From Thermacetogenium sp. UBA4966 (GTDB taxonomy: Bacteria > Bacillota > DSM-12270 > Thermacetogeniales > Thermacetogeniaceae), in NCBI GenBank assembly GCA_002397275.1, contig DHAA01000135.1:1-33951 (forward strand): DNA of 33,951 nt, written 5' to 3'. Positions 1-6,512 of the stretch are shown one piece after another. A program made the translations under genes and the position numbers. Within the stretch, counting starts at the first letter, position 1; the number at the start of each line of letters is the position of its first letter. The notes below the pieces were generated by a model. That model ran no database searches. It was not told the origin of the DNA and was given only the letters and a program-made list of their open reading frames with translations.

Positions 1-34
1 GTCGGCATAATAGCTGCTTTTTTGGGATAATCTT

Positions 35-64
35 TTGTTTTTTGCCAGATTATGCTGCTATAAT
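35..64 (+). promoter_or_regulatory. Candidate sigma-A promoter with extended -10 before yvyF
   Basis: TATAAT at 59-64 is preceded by TG one base upstream, which makes an extended -10 element. The best -35 is a weak TTGTTT at 35-40 with an 18-base spacer. It sits about 40 bases before the first gene. Transcription may also enter from outside the window. Confidence 0.45.
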
Positions 65-96
65 AAAAAGAGCAGAAATGTATCAATGATAAAGGG

Positions 97-555
97 GTGA
101 GGTCGTTGCAGCTCAAGAATTGCCCGGTGTGCGGAAAGCTTTTTACCTGCATCTCTCGCAATCTTTGCCCGGAGTGCATTGCCCGGGAGGAGGAGACCCT
201 CGGTAATATTCAGAGCTATATTGATGAGCATAAAAACGCAACAATTCCCGAGATCAGCGAAGGAACAGGTATTCCGGTAGAGAGAATTGTATCCCTTCTT
301 CAAAACGGGAGGCTGGTCACTACTCGGGCAAATCAACTGTTGACTTGTGAGCGCTGCGGGGCGCCTATATCTTACGGCCGTTTTTGCGCCGGCTGCAGCA
401 CTGCTTTGAAAAGCTCTTTTCAAAAGGCGATTCCCCAAAGGGATCTCCCTGGAGAAAGGGAAGTTTCCGGAGAACGGGGCGTTTCCGGAAAAAATAAAAC
501 TGAAACGCGGGCGCGGATGTATGTCAGCGATATTTACCGCAAAACCTCTCGCTGA
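97..555 (+). CDS. yvyF: YvyF-like flagellar operon protein
   Basis: This is a small cytoplasmic protein of the family found at the head of the flgM-flgN-flgK-flgL cluster in Firmicutes; its molecular role in flagellar assembly is not well defined. The sequence shows an N-terminal CPVCGKLF zinc-ribbon-like pair with a further CPEC, and a second CERCGAP/CAGC group near residues 85-100. Between them is a helix-turn-helix-like stretch (IPEISEGTGIPVERIVSLL). The C-terminal 40 residues are low complexity, with repeated GERE/SGER units. The printed start is GTG at 97, but TTG at 106 sits closer to the expected distance from the purine-rich GGGGTGAGG at 94-102 and may be the real start. It is separated from flgM by 374 bases that include a terminator, so it probably forms its own transcript. 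Confidence 0.8.
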   Translation: MRSLQLKNCPVCGKLFTCISRNLCPECIAREEETLGNIQSYIDEHKNATIPEISEGTGIPVERIVSLLQNGRLVTTRANQLLTCERCGAPISYGRFCAGCSTALKSSFQKAIPQRDLPGEREVSGERGVSGKNKTETRARMYVSDIYRKTSR

Positions 556-863
556 AACTATTCTGAAAGTAACGTTCTGCTATTTTCATACATCTGATCT
601 GGGTGGCGTGGGCGTGGCGTGGGGACGTTTCGTGTGCCACATTTGGTGGTTGGTGGTTAGTCGGAAATCGTAAAATGACGGCATGCTGGATTCCAGCGAA
701 GCGACCATTATGGAGTTCCGGGTAACGGCATCAGGCGCAGCGAAGTTGCCGGTTAATTTGGAAGTTGGAGGAAACTTCTCACATCCAGTCATAATAGGGA
801 GCAAGCGGAATCCACCGGCCAGGTGAATTGTTTCTGAACGGTGAAAAAAAGATTAAAGTTTGC
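556..863. other. Intergenic region with imperfect inverted repeats, no gene
   Basis: No credible gene lies here. The stretch holds a G/T-rich run (607-625), the heptamer repeat at 643-670, a short inverted repeat GCTGG/CCAGC near 681-693, and a longer imperfect inverted repeat joining GTAACGGCA to TGCCGGTTAA near 721-757. The only open frame (reverse strand, about 586-804) has no ribosome binding site and no family I recognise. Confidence 0.5.
643..670 (+). repeat. Tandem heptamer repeat, copy 1
   Basis: Two exact TTGGTGG heptamers at 643-656 are followed by degenerate TTAGTCG and GAAATCG units. The same TTGGTGG pair opens the repeat at 12305, so the two loci carry the same dispersed element. 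Confidence 0.6.
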
Positions 864-881
864 AGCCCTATAATTCGATAA
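854..881 (+). promoter_or_regulatory. Sigma-28 (SigD/FliA) promoter for flgM-flgN-flgK
   Basis: TAAAGTTT at 854-861 equals the classic flagellar sigma -35 element. TTCGATAA at 874-881 resembles the -10 element GCCGATAA. The spacer is 12 bases, against the usual 11. The expected start of transcription is near 888-890, inside the 3' arm of the overlapping terminator, so the promoter's own transcript would not contain the full hairpin. FlgM is a known target and inhibitor of this sigma factor. Confidence 0.65.
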
Positions 882-899
882 TCTTTATAGGGCTTTTTT
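864..899 (+). terminator. Intrinsic terminator after yvyF
   Basis: A perfect 10-base stem pairs AGCCCTATAA (864-873) with TTATAGGGCT (885-894), followed by a run of six T at 894-899. It would stop transcripts arriving from yvyF just where the flgM transcript is predicted to begin. Confidence 0.8.
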
Positions 900-929
900 C
901 ATGGAGTTGATTTAAAGGGGGCAGGCGCC

Positions 930-1238
930 TTGATCATATCGAGTCGTCAGATTCAGACGGTGCTCCGCCTTTACGGAGCGCAGAAGTCTCAGCCGCATGA
1001 AGAACAGCGTGCCGATAAGGCCGCACAAAAAAGCTTGCCACAAGGGGACAGGGCTGAGTTTTCCTCAGAGGCTCTCGACTACCGCAAGCTGAGGGAAGCG
1101 GTGCTTAACATTCCGGAGACCAGGGAGGATCGGGTGCGGGAGATTAAGAACGCCCTGCAAAAGGGAGAATACAATGTTTCCGCCGACCAGATTGCAGAGA
1201 AGATACTGGGACGATACCTGGTTGATCACCTGGTATAA
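930..1238 (+). CDS. flgM: Anti-sigma-28 factor FlgM
   Basis: FlgM holds the flagellar sigma factor inactive until the hook-basal body is complete, then is exported. The 102-residue length is typical. The sequence shows a flexible, charged N-terminal half and the conserved C-terminal sigma-binding helices, from about residue 48 (DYRKLREAVLNIPETREDRV) to the end, including KNALQKGEYNVSADQIAEKIL. The start is TTG at 930, preceded by AAAGGGG at 914. It lies directly behind a sigma-28-like promoter, so FlgM would be made under the control of the factor it inhibits. flgN follows after 33 bases. Confidence 0.93.
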   Translation: MIISSRQIQTVLRLYGAQKSQPHEEQRADKAAQKSLPQGDRAEFSSEALDYRKLREAVLNIPETREDRVREIKNALQKGEYNVSADQIAEKILGRYLVDHLV

Positions 1239-1271
1239 TCTTTTTATGAAAATGAGAAAGAGGTTGAGGCT

Positions 1272-1769
1272 GTGGAAAACCAGCGCGGCATAAGAAAAGA
1301 ACCGCCCCTGACAACCCCGGACTGTACAGAATGGATTTCTAGTCAAGAGTCGATGGCCTGGCGGCTGTTGGAACTGGCAGTTGAGAAACGCCGGCTGCTG
1401 CTGGCAGCGGCGGCTGGAGACGAGGAACTGCTGGAATTTAGCGAGATGCTTCAAGAGGAAAAGGAGATACTCAAAAAGCTGCGGGAAATAGAAAAAGAAT
1501 GGCAAGATAATAATGAAGGGCGCTGGACAGCGCTGCAAGAACCTGAACTGGCGGCACGCTGCAGATCTCTTCAGGCCGACTTTGAAAAATTTAGAATGCT
1601 TAACCGGGAAAACAGCGCTCTTTTGACTTCTGTTCAGCAATACCTGAATTTTTCACTTGATCTTCTCTGCGGGGATCAATCAAGCGAGACCTACAGAGAA
1701 TCGCCCGCCAATAAGGGAGAAGTGGAGAGGATAGTTTCCCATGCGGGGAAGTTTGATTGTCAGGTTTAG
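1272..1769 (+). CDS. flgN: Flagellar export chaperone FlgN
   Basis: FlgN is a cytoplasmic chaperone that binds the hook-filament junction proteins FlgK and FlgL before export. The 165-residue protein is almost wholly helical, with a heptad-rich segment around residues 45-85 (EEKEILKKLREIEKEW) and a second long helix at 100-130, as in the FlgN family. Overall identity in this family is low, so the call rests on length, helical character and position between flgM and flgK. The start is GTG at 1272 after the purine-rich AAGAGGTTGAGG. The extreme C-terminus (SHAGKFDCQV) looks unconserved. flgK begins 23 bases after the stop. Confidence 0.85.
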   Translation: MENQRGIRKEPPLTTPDCTEWISSQESMAWRLLELAVEKRRLLLAAAAGDEELLEFSEMLQEEKEILKKLREIEKEWQDNNEGRWTALQEPELAARCRSLQADFEKFRMLNRENSALLTSVQQYLNFSLDLLCGDQSSETYRESPANKGEVERIVSHAGKFDCQV

Positions 1770-1792
1770 CATGGAATCTGGAGGGGTTATTA

Positions 1793-3277
1793 ATGCGTTC
1801 AACATTTTTTGGATTGGAAATAGGAAAGCGCGGCTTGCAGACTCAGCAGTTCGCCCTCGAAGTAACCGGACACAACATCGCTAACGCCAACACTCCCGGC
1901 TTTACGCGCCAGGAGGCGGTCATGTCTACCACCGCGCCCTTCCCGACGCCTTCTTTGAACCGTGCGGCGGGCGCCGGGCAGGTGGGAACAGGGGTGGATA
2001 TCACTGAAATCCGTAGGATGCGCGACAATTTTCTGGACATGCAGATGCGCGGCGAGTCAAGATCCCTTGGCTATTGGGAGGCTCAGAGTGATATTCTTGC
2101 AAAGATAGAGGGGATTGTGAACGAGCCGTCGGAAAGCGGGCTGCGCACCGTCATGGAAAATTTATGGAAAGCCGTGGAGGCTCTGAGCAATGACCCGGAA
2201 AGCCTTGCGGCGCGTTCGCTGGTCACAGAGCGAGCCAAATCTCTGGCGGAAACATTCAATTACCTTGATACCAAAATGAATGAGCTGACAACTGATCTCA
2301 ATAGTACCCTGCAAACGCGGGTGGATGAGGTTAATTCACTGGGGCGGCAGATAGCTGATCTCAATCAGCAGATCTTGAAGGTAGAGGTTACCGACGCCAA
2401 TGCTAATGACCTGCGGGATAAACGGGACTATCTTGTGGATCAGCTGGCGAAGATCATCGATATCCGGGTGAGCGAGGATCAGCGCGGCACAGTGACGATC
2501 ACCACCTCCGGTCGTCCCCTGGTGCAGGGTGAAAGGTCCAGCGAACTTGTTTTAGGATATGTTACAGGAGACACGGACCAGCTTTACCCGGAGATTTACT
2601 GGGCTGACGACACCGTGCAAAGCGTGCCTCTCGACATTTCCGGCGGCTATATCCGAGGCGTCATCGATGCCCGCGGCAGATGGGACGAAGGTGATAGCAA
2701 AGGAGTCGGTTTTATACCCGCTTTCCGTGAACACCTGGATACGCTGGCCAGGGAGTTCGCAGGTGAGTTTAATGCAATTCACCAAGGAGGCTTTGACCTT
2801 GATGGTATTGGCGGGGATGTTTTTTTTAAGGCAAAGGACGGCGCCTCTGATATTTCCGCAGGCAATATAGCGGTCAATGAACTATTGCTCGCAGACCCCC
2901 GCAAGATTGCAGCCGCTTTACTTGACGCAGACGGCGCGTTTAACAAAGGGGACGGCCACAATGCTCTGGAACTGGCCCAGCTGAAGCAAAAGAAGATTCA
3001 TGAGCTGGGAGACTTCACTCCTGAGGACTACTACAGCGCCCTGATCGGCGAATTGGGGGTAACAGCGCAGGAGGCCTACCGTATGGCGGACAATCAGGAA
3101 CTGCTGGTATCTCAGATCGAGAGCAACCGCCAGTCGGTTTCCGGGGTATCTCTGGATGAAGAGATCGTGAACATGATCCGCTTCCAGCATGCCTATAGCG
3201 CTGCATCGCGGTTAATCACCGTGATGGATGAGATGATCGATTTGGTCATCAACCGCATGGGGCTGGTCGGGCGCTGA
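1793..3277 (+). CDS. flgK: Flagellar hook-associated protein 1 FlgK
   Basis: FlgK is the first hook-filament junction protein, exported through the flagellar type III apparatus. The 494-residue product starts with the rod/hook signature (FGLEIGKRGLQTQQFALEVTGHNIANANTPGFTRQ) and ends with the matching C-terminal helix (EEIVNMIRFQHAYSAASRLITVMDEM). The two ends pair as the D0/D1 coiled coil. The frame is open back to 1757, but ATG at 1793 is the natural start: it follows GGAGGGG at 1780 and gives the standard MRSTFFGLEIG opening. The gene converges with the reverse-strand gene that ends 4 bases downstream; no clear terminator lies between them. Confidence 0.97.
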   Translation: MRSTFFGLEIGKRGLQTQQFALEVTGHNIANANTPGFTRQEAVMSTTAPFPTPSLNRAAGAGQVGTGVDITEIRRMRDNFLDMQMRGESRSLGYWEAQSDILAKIEGIVNEPSESGLRTVMENLWKAVEALSNDPESLAARSLVTERAKSLAETFNYLDTKMNELTTDLNSTLQTRVDEVNSLGRQIADLNQQILKVEVTDANANDLRDKRDYLVDQLAKIIDIRVSEDQRGTVTITTSGRPLVQGERSSELVLGYVTGDTDQLYPEIYWADDTVQSVPLDISGGYIRGVIDARGRWDEGDSKGVGFIPAFREHLDTLAREFAGEFNAIHQGGFDLDGIGGDVFFKAKDGASDISAGNIAVNELLLADPRKIAAALLDADGAFNKGDGHNALELAQLKQKKIHELGDFTPEDYYSALIGELGVTAQEAYRMADNQELLVSQIESNRQSVSGVSLDEEIVNMIRFQHAYSAASRLITVMDEMIDLVINRMGLVGR

Positions 3278-3281
3278 CGGC

Positions 3282-3851
3282 TTACTTCTCTTGCTGCTCC
3301 AACTCGGCTATTTGGTTAACACAGTGCTGCCGTTCAGCAGGGCTGAGCAGGGGAAGGTTATGCCGCGCCACGGCCAGGGCGGCTTTTTTGCTTCCTTGGG
3401 CCAGACAGCGGGAGCACTCCGCATCGGCTTGCACAGGGGGATAGGATTGAGGCATGGCCTCAGTGATCAAGGCGATTATCTTGCGGGCGCAGCGGGCGAT
3501 CTGCAGGGGAACAGCCGTTGCTTTACCCGGACCCGCGGGGTTGCCCTCCACGAAATCCTTAATGGCGAAACCGTCATCCTGAGCCAGAGAGAGGGCCCTC
3601 TCCAAGAGCAGACTCGCCGTATGAAGCGTTTCTTGCCAGAATGTTTTCCCCTCGCTGGTTTCTTCTTTTGCAGAGGAGGGACCTTCTCCGGCAACACGCA
3701 GATTCACCCGGCAGACCATGGTGAACAGAGCCGCGGCGTGGGCGGCGGTCATCGCCGCCGAAGACCCGGCGCTGGGGTAGAGAGAATCTGCCGACAGTTC
3801 TTGAAAGTACGACGCTATTTGATAGTCTTTGAGCACCGGTATATCGTTCAC
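3282..3851 (-). CDS. Cyclodeaminase/cyclohydrolase (FchA/FTCD-C) family protein
   Basis: The family includes formiminotetrahydrofolate cyclodeaminase and methenyltetrahydrofolate cyclohydrolase (FchA), cytoplasmic folate one-carbon enzymes of the Wood-Ljungdahl and histidine pathways. The sequence shows an all-helical protein of about 190 residues with the family's glycine/alanine signature near the N-terminus (PSAGSSAAMTAAHAAALFTM) and the later helices with AVPLQIARCARKI. The family usually has PGGGS where this has PSAGS, so activity is uncertain. GTG at 3851 is preferred because AGAAGG sits 7 bases upstream; TTG at 3881 would add ten residues. It is the only reverse-strand gene here, splits flgK from flgL, and may be an insertion into the flagellar operon. 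It could supply folate carbon flow, but no other folate gene is nearby. Confidence 0.75.
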   Translation of the reverse strand: MNDIPVLKDYQIASYFQELSADSLYPSAGSSAAMTAAHAAALFTMVCRVNLRVAGEGPSSAKEETSEGKTFWQETLHTASLLLERALSLAQDDGFAIKDFVEGNPAGPGKATAVPLQIARCARKIIALITEAMPQSYPPVQADAECSRCLAQGSKKAALAVARHNLPLLSPAERQHCVNQIAELEQQEK

Positions 3852-3881
3852 GGCAATACCTTCTTTTCGTTTAATACTCAA

Positions 3882-4114
3882 TTTACGGCTTAATTTGCCC
3901 GATCAGCATATACTTTTTCTTTCGATAAAACCGGCGCCGACTCCTGCTTTGCTCCTGTTCTCCTGTTAACAAGATTTAAGCTATATCGGCTTATAAATCG
4001 AACTAGAAGGGGTTGTATTGCCGAAATTGGGGAAATATAAGCTTAAATGAGCTTAAGATATCTGCCCCGAAAGACGATGATTATAATGACTGATAAAAAA
4101 GTGAGGGATCTCTA
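3882..4114. other. Divergent intergenic region with repeated AGCTTAA-type motifs
   Basis: This AT-rich gap separates the reverse-strand cyclodeaminase-family gene from flgL. GGCTTAA (about 3887), TTAAGCT (about 3970), AAGCTTAA (about 4040) and GAGCTTAA (about 4050) recur on both strands. An imperfect inverted repeat joins GATTTAAGC and GCTTATAAATC near 3970-3999. These could be operator sites, but no regulator is identified. Confidence 0.35.
4054..4080 (+). promoter_or_regulatory. Candidate sigma-28 promoter for flgL
   Basis: TAAGATAT at 4054-4061 and GACGATGA at 4073-4080 are separated by exactly 11 bases, as in the flagellar consensus TAAAGTTT-N11-GCCGATAA. The match is weaker than the site before flgM. 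A TATAAT at 4082-4087 could instead be a sigma-A -10, but no good -35 accompanies it. Confidence 0.45.
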
Positions 4115-5005
4115 TTGCGTATCACAAACACCATGCTCACAAATAATCTCTTACGAAACATGTACACCAATTTAAAAGGGCTGGATAGCGCCCAGGAGCG
4201 GCTTTACTCACAAAGGGAGGTACACCGCCCCTCTGACGACCCGGTGCGTGTCGTCACTTCTCTTGCGCTGCGCAGTGATCTGGGAGAGGTGACGCAGTAT
4301 CAGGGAAACATCGGCGAGGCCCAGTCCTGGTTTGAGATCACAGAGAGCGCTCTGGGGAATGCCACAGATATTCTGCAGCGCATCCGTGAACTGGCTGGTT
4401 CCGGGGCGACCGATACCACTCCCCAGGAATCGCGGGATGCTCTGGCTGAGGAAGTCAATCAGCTTAAGGAACAGCTGATTCAGATCGCCAACTCCACCCA
4501 TGGCAGCCGCTATATTTTCGGCGGCACACGCACCGACGCGGCGCCCTATAACGCTGCCACTGAGGGCTGGGAGGGGAACGAAGGGGATATCCAATTTGAG
4601 ATTGCGACCGGTGTTACCATACAGGTGAATCTCCCCGGCAAGGAGCTGTTTGTGGGTAACACCACCGACGGAGCCATACCTGTGCTCACAAAATTGGCCA
4701 ATTCGCTGGAGGATCCCAGTAAAAAGGGCGCCGATATTTCTCCGCTGCTCGGTGAGATCGATAAGATTCTTGACCGGTTCATTGCCAGGAGGGGAGAGAT
4801 CGGGGCGAAGGTGAACAGGATGGAGATGTCCCTGGATCGCCTGGGGCAGGCGGAGATCACAGGAACAGAGCTTCTCTCTAAGGCTGAGGACGCCGATATC
4901 GCCAAAGCGATCATTGATTTAAAGAGCCAGGAAAACGCCTACCGCGTCACCCTGGCAGCCGGCGCTCGCATTATGATGCCTACTCTTATGGATTTCCTGT
5001 CCTAG
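4115..5005 (+). CDS. flgL: Flagellar hook-associated protein 3 FlgL
   Basis: FlgL is the second hook-filament junction protein, secreted and stacked on FlgK before filament growth. The 296-residue product has the flagellin-type N-terminal coiled coil (MRITNTMLTNNLLRNMYTNL, then SDDPVRVVTSLALRSDLGEV) and the C-terminal partner helix (KAEDADIAKAIIDLKSQENAYRVTLAAGARI). The central part carries the usual HGSRYIFGGTRTDAAPY segment near residue 130. The start is TTG at 4115, with GTGAGGGATC as the upstream ribosome site. It is cut off from flgK by the reverse-strand gene and so appears to have its own flagellar promoter. fliW follows after 43 bases. Confidence 0.96.
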   Translation: MRITNTMLTNNLLRNMYTNLKGLDSAQERLYSQREVHRPSDDPVRVVTSLALRSDLGEVTQYQGNIGEAQSWFEITESALGNATDILQRIRELAGSGATDTTPQESRDALAEEVNQLKEQLIQIANSTHGSRYIFGGTRTDAAPYNAATEGWEGNEGDIQFEIATGVTIQVNLPGKELFVGNTTDGAIPVLTKLANSLEDPSKKGADISPLLGEIDKILDRFIARRGEIGAKVNRMEMSLDRLGQAEITGTELLSKAEDADIAKAIIDLKSQENAYRVTLAAGARIMMPTLMDFLS

Positions 5006-5016
5006 CAGGGAACGGC

Positions 5017-5026
5017 CTGATATAAT
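5017..5026 (+). promoter_or_regulatory. Possible extended -10 promoter before fliW
   Basis: CTGATATAAT forms a TGnTATAAT extended -10 at 5018-5026, between flgL and fliW. No convincing -35 is present at the right distance. It could give fliW-csrA expression independent of the flgL promoter. Confidence 0.3.
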
Positions 5027-5048
5027 AACCCGTCGGGGGGGTATTGAA

Positions 5049-5513
5049 TTGCAGGTTAAAACCACGCGTTTTGGTATTCTCAATGTAGAGGAAGAGAAAA
5101 TGCTCGTTTTTCCCAGCGGAATGGTGGGCTTTCCGCATCTCCATGATTATTTTTTTGTCCCGGCGCAGGGGAATGATGTTTTTGCCTGGATGCAGGCACA
5201 GAATGACCCGGATGTGGCCTTTTTGATGGTCGATCCCTTTGTCTTTTTCCCTGATTATGATGTAAAATTAAACAAGGGGATCTGTGATTTTCTCCAGATC
5301 CGCGACCAAAGCGAGGTAACCATTCTCACCACTGTGACCATCCCTCCCCGGGAGGGGGTTCGGGGGATGACGGCAAACCTGCTGGCGCCTGTTGTCATTA
5401 ACCATGTCAGGGCTGTGGGTCGGCAGGTGATTATGGATGGCAGCGGTTATAAAATAAAGCACACCCTATTCAGTCATCTACTAAAGGACTCCGAACGCAG
5501 GGCTTGTGGATAA
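5049..5513 (+). CDS. fliW: Flagellar assembly factor FliW
   Basis: FliW binds CsrA and flagellin in alternation, relieving CsrA repression of flagellin translation when flagellin is exported. The 154-residue product has the beta-barrel family pattern: an N-terminal FPSGMVGFPHLHDYFFV segment, the WMQAQNDPDVAFLMVDP core and the ending NHVRAVGRQVIMDGSGYKIKHTLF. The start is TTG at 5049, preceded by a G-run (5034-5041) serving as ribosome site. csrA follows 12 bases after the stop, the standard Firmicutes pairing that supports the regulatory partnership. The flagellin gene itself is not in this window. Confidence 0.96.
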   Translation: MQVKTTRFGILNVEEEKMLVFPSGMVGFPHLHDYFFVPAQGNDVFAWMQAQNDPDVAFLMVDPFVFFPDYDVKLNKGICDFLQIRDQSEVTILTTVTIPPREGVRGMTANLLAPVVINHVRAVGRQVIMDGSGYKIKHTLFSHLLKDSERRACG

Positions 5514-5525
5514 GGTGGTTTGCCC

Positions 5526-5795
5526 ATGCTGGTTTTATCGAGAAAAAGGGGCCAGAGCATTATCATCGCTGAACAGATCAAAGTAACTGTGCTGGATGTG
5601 AGCGGCGAGCAGGTGCGTTTAGGGGTGGAAGCCCCGCAGGAACTTGCGGTTTACCGTGAGGAGATTTATGAACAGATCCGGGCGGAGAATATCACCGCCA
5701 CGACCGTTAATCCGGAAGCGATGCAACGCCTGCAGGAGGCGCTGGACGAAAGGGAAAAGGAAAAAGAAAAAGAAAAAGAAAATAAGGATGAATAG
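5526..5795 (+). CDS. csrA: Carbon storage/flagellin translational regulator CsrA
   Basis: CsrA is an RNA-binding dimer that blocks ribosome access at GGA-containing leaders, in Firmicutes chiefly the flagellin mRNA. The protein begins with the invariant MLVLSRKRGQSIII and continues through VTVLDVSGEQVRLGVEAP to the conserved VYREEIYEQI. ATG at 5526 fits this start and lies behind AAGGTGG; an in-frame TTG at 5520 is less likely. At 89 residues it is longer than the usual 60-75. The extra tail is a charged Glu/Lys run (DEREKEKEKEKENKDE) encoded by near-tandem AAAAAG hexamers at 5755-5783, which are prone to slippage. A weak terminator follows directly. Confidence 0.97.
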   Translation: MLVLSRKRGQSIIIAEQIKVTVLDVSGEQVRLGVEAPQELAVYREEIYEQIRAENITATTVNPEAMQRLQEALDEREKEKEKEKENKDE

Positions 5796-5797
5796 TG

Positions 5798-5824
5798 AGC
5801 CCCGGCGAAGGTTGTCGGGGCTTT
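5798..5824 (+). terminator. Weak intrinsic terminator after csrA
   Basis: AGCCCCG (5798-5804) pairs with CGGGGCT around a 13-base loop, followed by only three T. The stem is GC-rich but the U-tract is poor, so termination may be partial. Confidence 0.55.
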
Positions 5825-5900
5825 CGTATGTTAGCAGGACCTTTCTGCGAAAAAGACGAATTGTAATGTCAGTCCCTATTTACCTGGAGGAGGTGAGACC

Positions 5901-6431
5901 TTGAAAGAGGTACAAGTTGATGTGAACAGGTGTGTGGGCTGTAAGTCGTGTGAGATCGCTTGCGCTGTTGAGCATTCGCGAACAAAAGAACTTTTTAACG
6001 CTGTATTTGAGGAGATCACGCCGCGCAGACGTGTTTTTGTTCAAGCTGCGGGAGAGTGTTCCGTGCCTGTCAGCTGCCGGCACTGTGAACAGGCTTTTTG
6101 TATACGCGTTTGTCCTACCGGGGCTATGTACAGGGATGAAGCTTCACAGACAGTGCTGCACAACGATTTGCGCTGCATTGGGTGCGGCTTCTGCGAATTG
6201 GCCTGTCCCTTTGGCGCCGTCGCCCGCTCCGCGGGGAGCAAACTCGTGGTTAAGTGTGATCGCTGTCCGGATAGGGAAATACCTGCCTGTGTCGGCGCCT
6301 GCCCTACAAAAGCGCTTCTATTCTTGACGCCGGAGGAGACACAGCGCAGGAAGCGCAGTGCTCTGGCAGAACAGATGTGCCTGCCGGAGGAATGGAGGTC
6401 GGAGGCCGGAGGTCAGAGGTCGGAAAGCTGA
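5901..6431 (+). CDS. cooF: CooF-type four-cluster ferredoxin of CO dehydrogenase
   Basis: CooF carries electrons between the CO dehydrogenase CooS and partner redox enzymes. The 176-residue protein holds four cysteine groups typical of DMSO-reductase-subunit-B-like ferredoxins: CVGCKSCEIAC (residues 13-23), CRHCEQAFCIRVCP (about 59-72), CIGCGFCELACP (about 92-103) and CDRCPDREIPACVGACP (about 117-133), enough for four [4Fe-4S] clusters. The start is TTG at 5901 behind a strong GGAGGAGGTGA. cooS lies downstream, confirming the role. The last 13 or so residues (WRSEAGGQRSES) are encoded by the heptamer repeat at 6394-6435, which also supplies the stop codon; they are probably not functional sequence. 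Confidence 0.9.
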   Translation: MKEVQVDVNRCVGCKSCEIACAVEHSRTKELFNAVFEEITPRRRVFVQAAGECSVPVSCRHCEQAFCIRVCPTGAMYRDEASQTVLHNDLRCIGCGFCELACPFGAVARSAGSKLVVKCDRCPDREIPACVGACPTKALLFLTPEETQRRKRSALAEQMCLPEEWRSEAGGQRSES

Positions 6432-6435
6432 AGTC
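6394..6435 (+). repeat. Tandem heptamer repeat, copy 2, inside the end of cooF
   Basis: Six heptamers in register: GGAGGTC, GGAGGCC, GGAGGTC, AGAGGTC, GGAAAGC, TGAAGTC. On the other strand they read as TCCGACC/TCTGACC-type units, the same family as the TCTGACT/TCCGACT units at 12326-12353. The cooF stop codon (6429-6431) lies in the last unit. Confidence 0.75.
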
Positions 6436-6512
6436 GCAATTTAATATCCCTGTAAGCGAATAGCTGTAAAGAATGCAGCAAACTGAGGTAATCAGTGAAG
6501 GGAGGAAGCATT

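Noticed and set aside
586..804. Reverse-strand open frame of 72 codons
   Set aside because: No ribosome site and no recognisable family; it spans repeats and inverted repeats.
3291..3893. 200-codon forward frame opposite the cyclodeaminase-family gene
   Set aside because: It is the mirror of a recognisable reverse-strand family and has no domain of its own.
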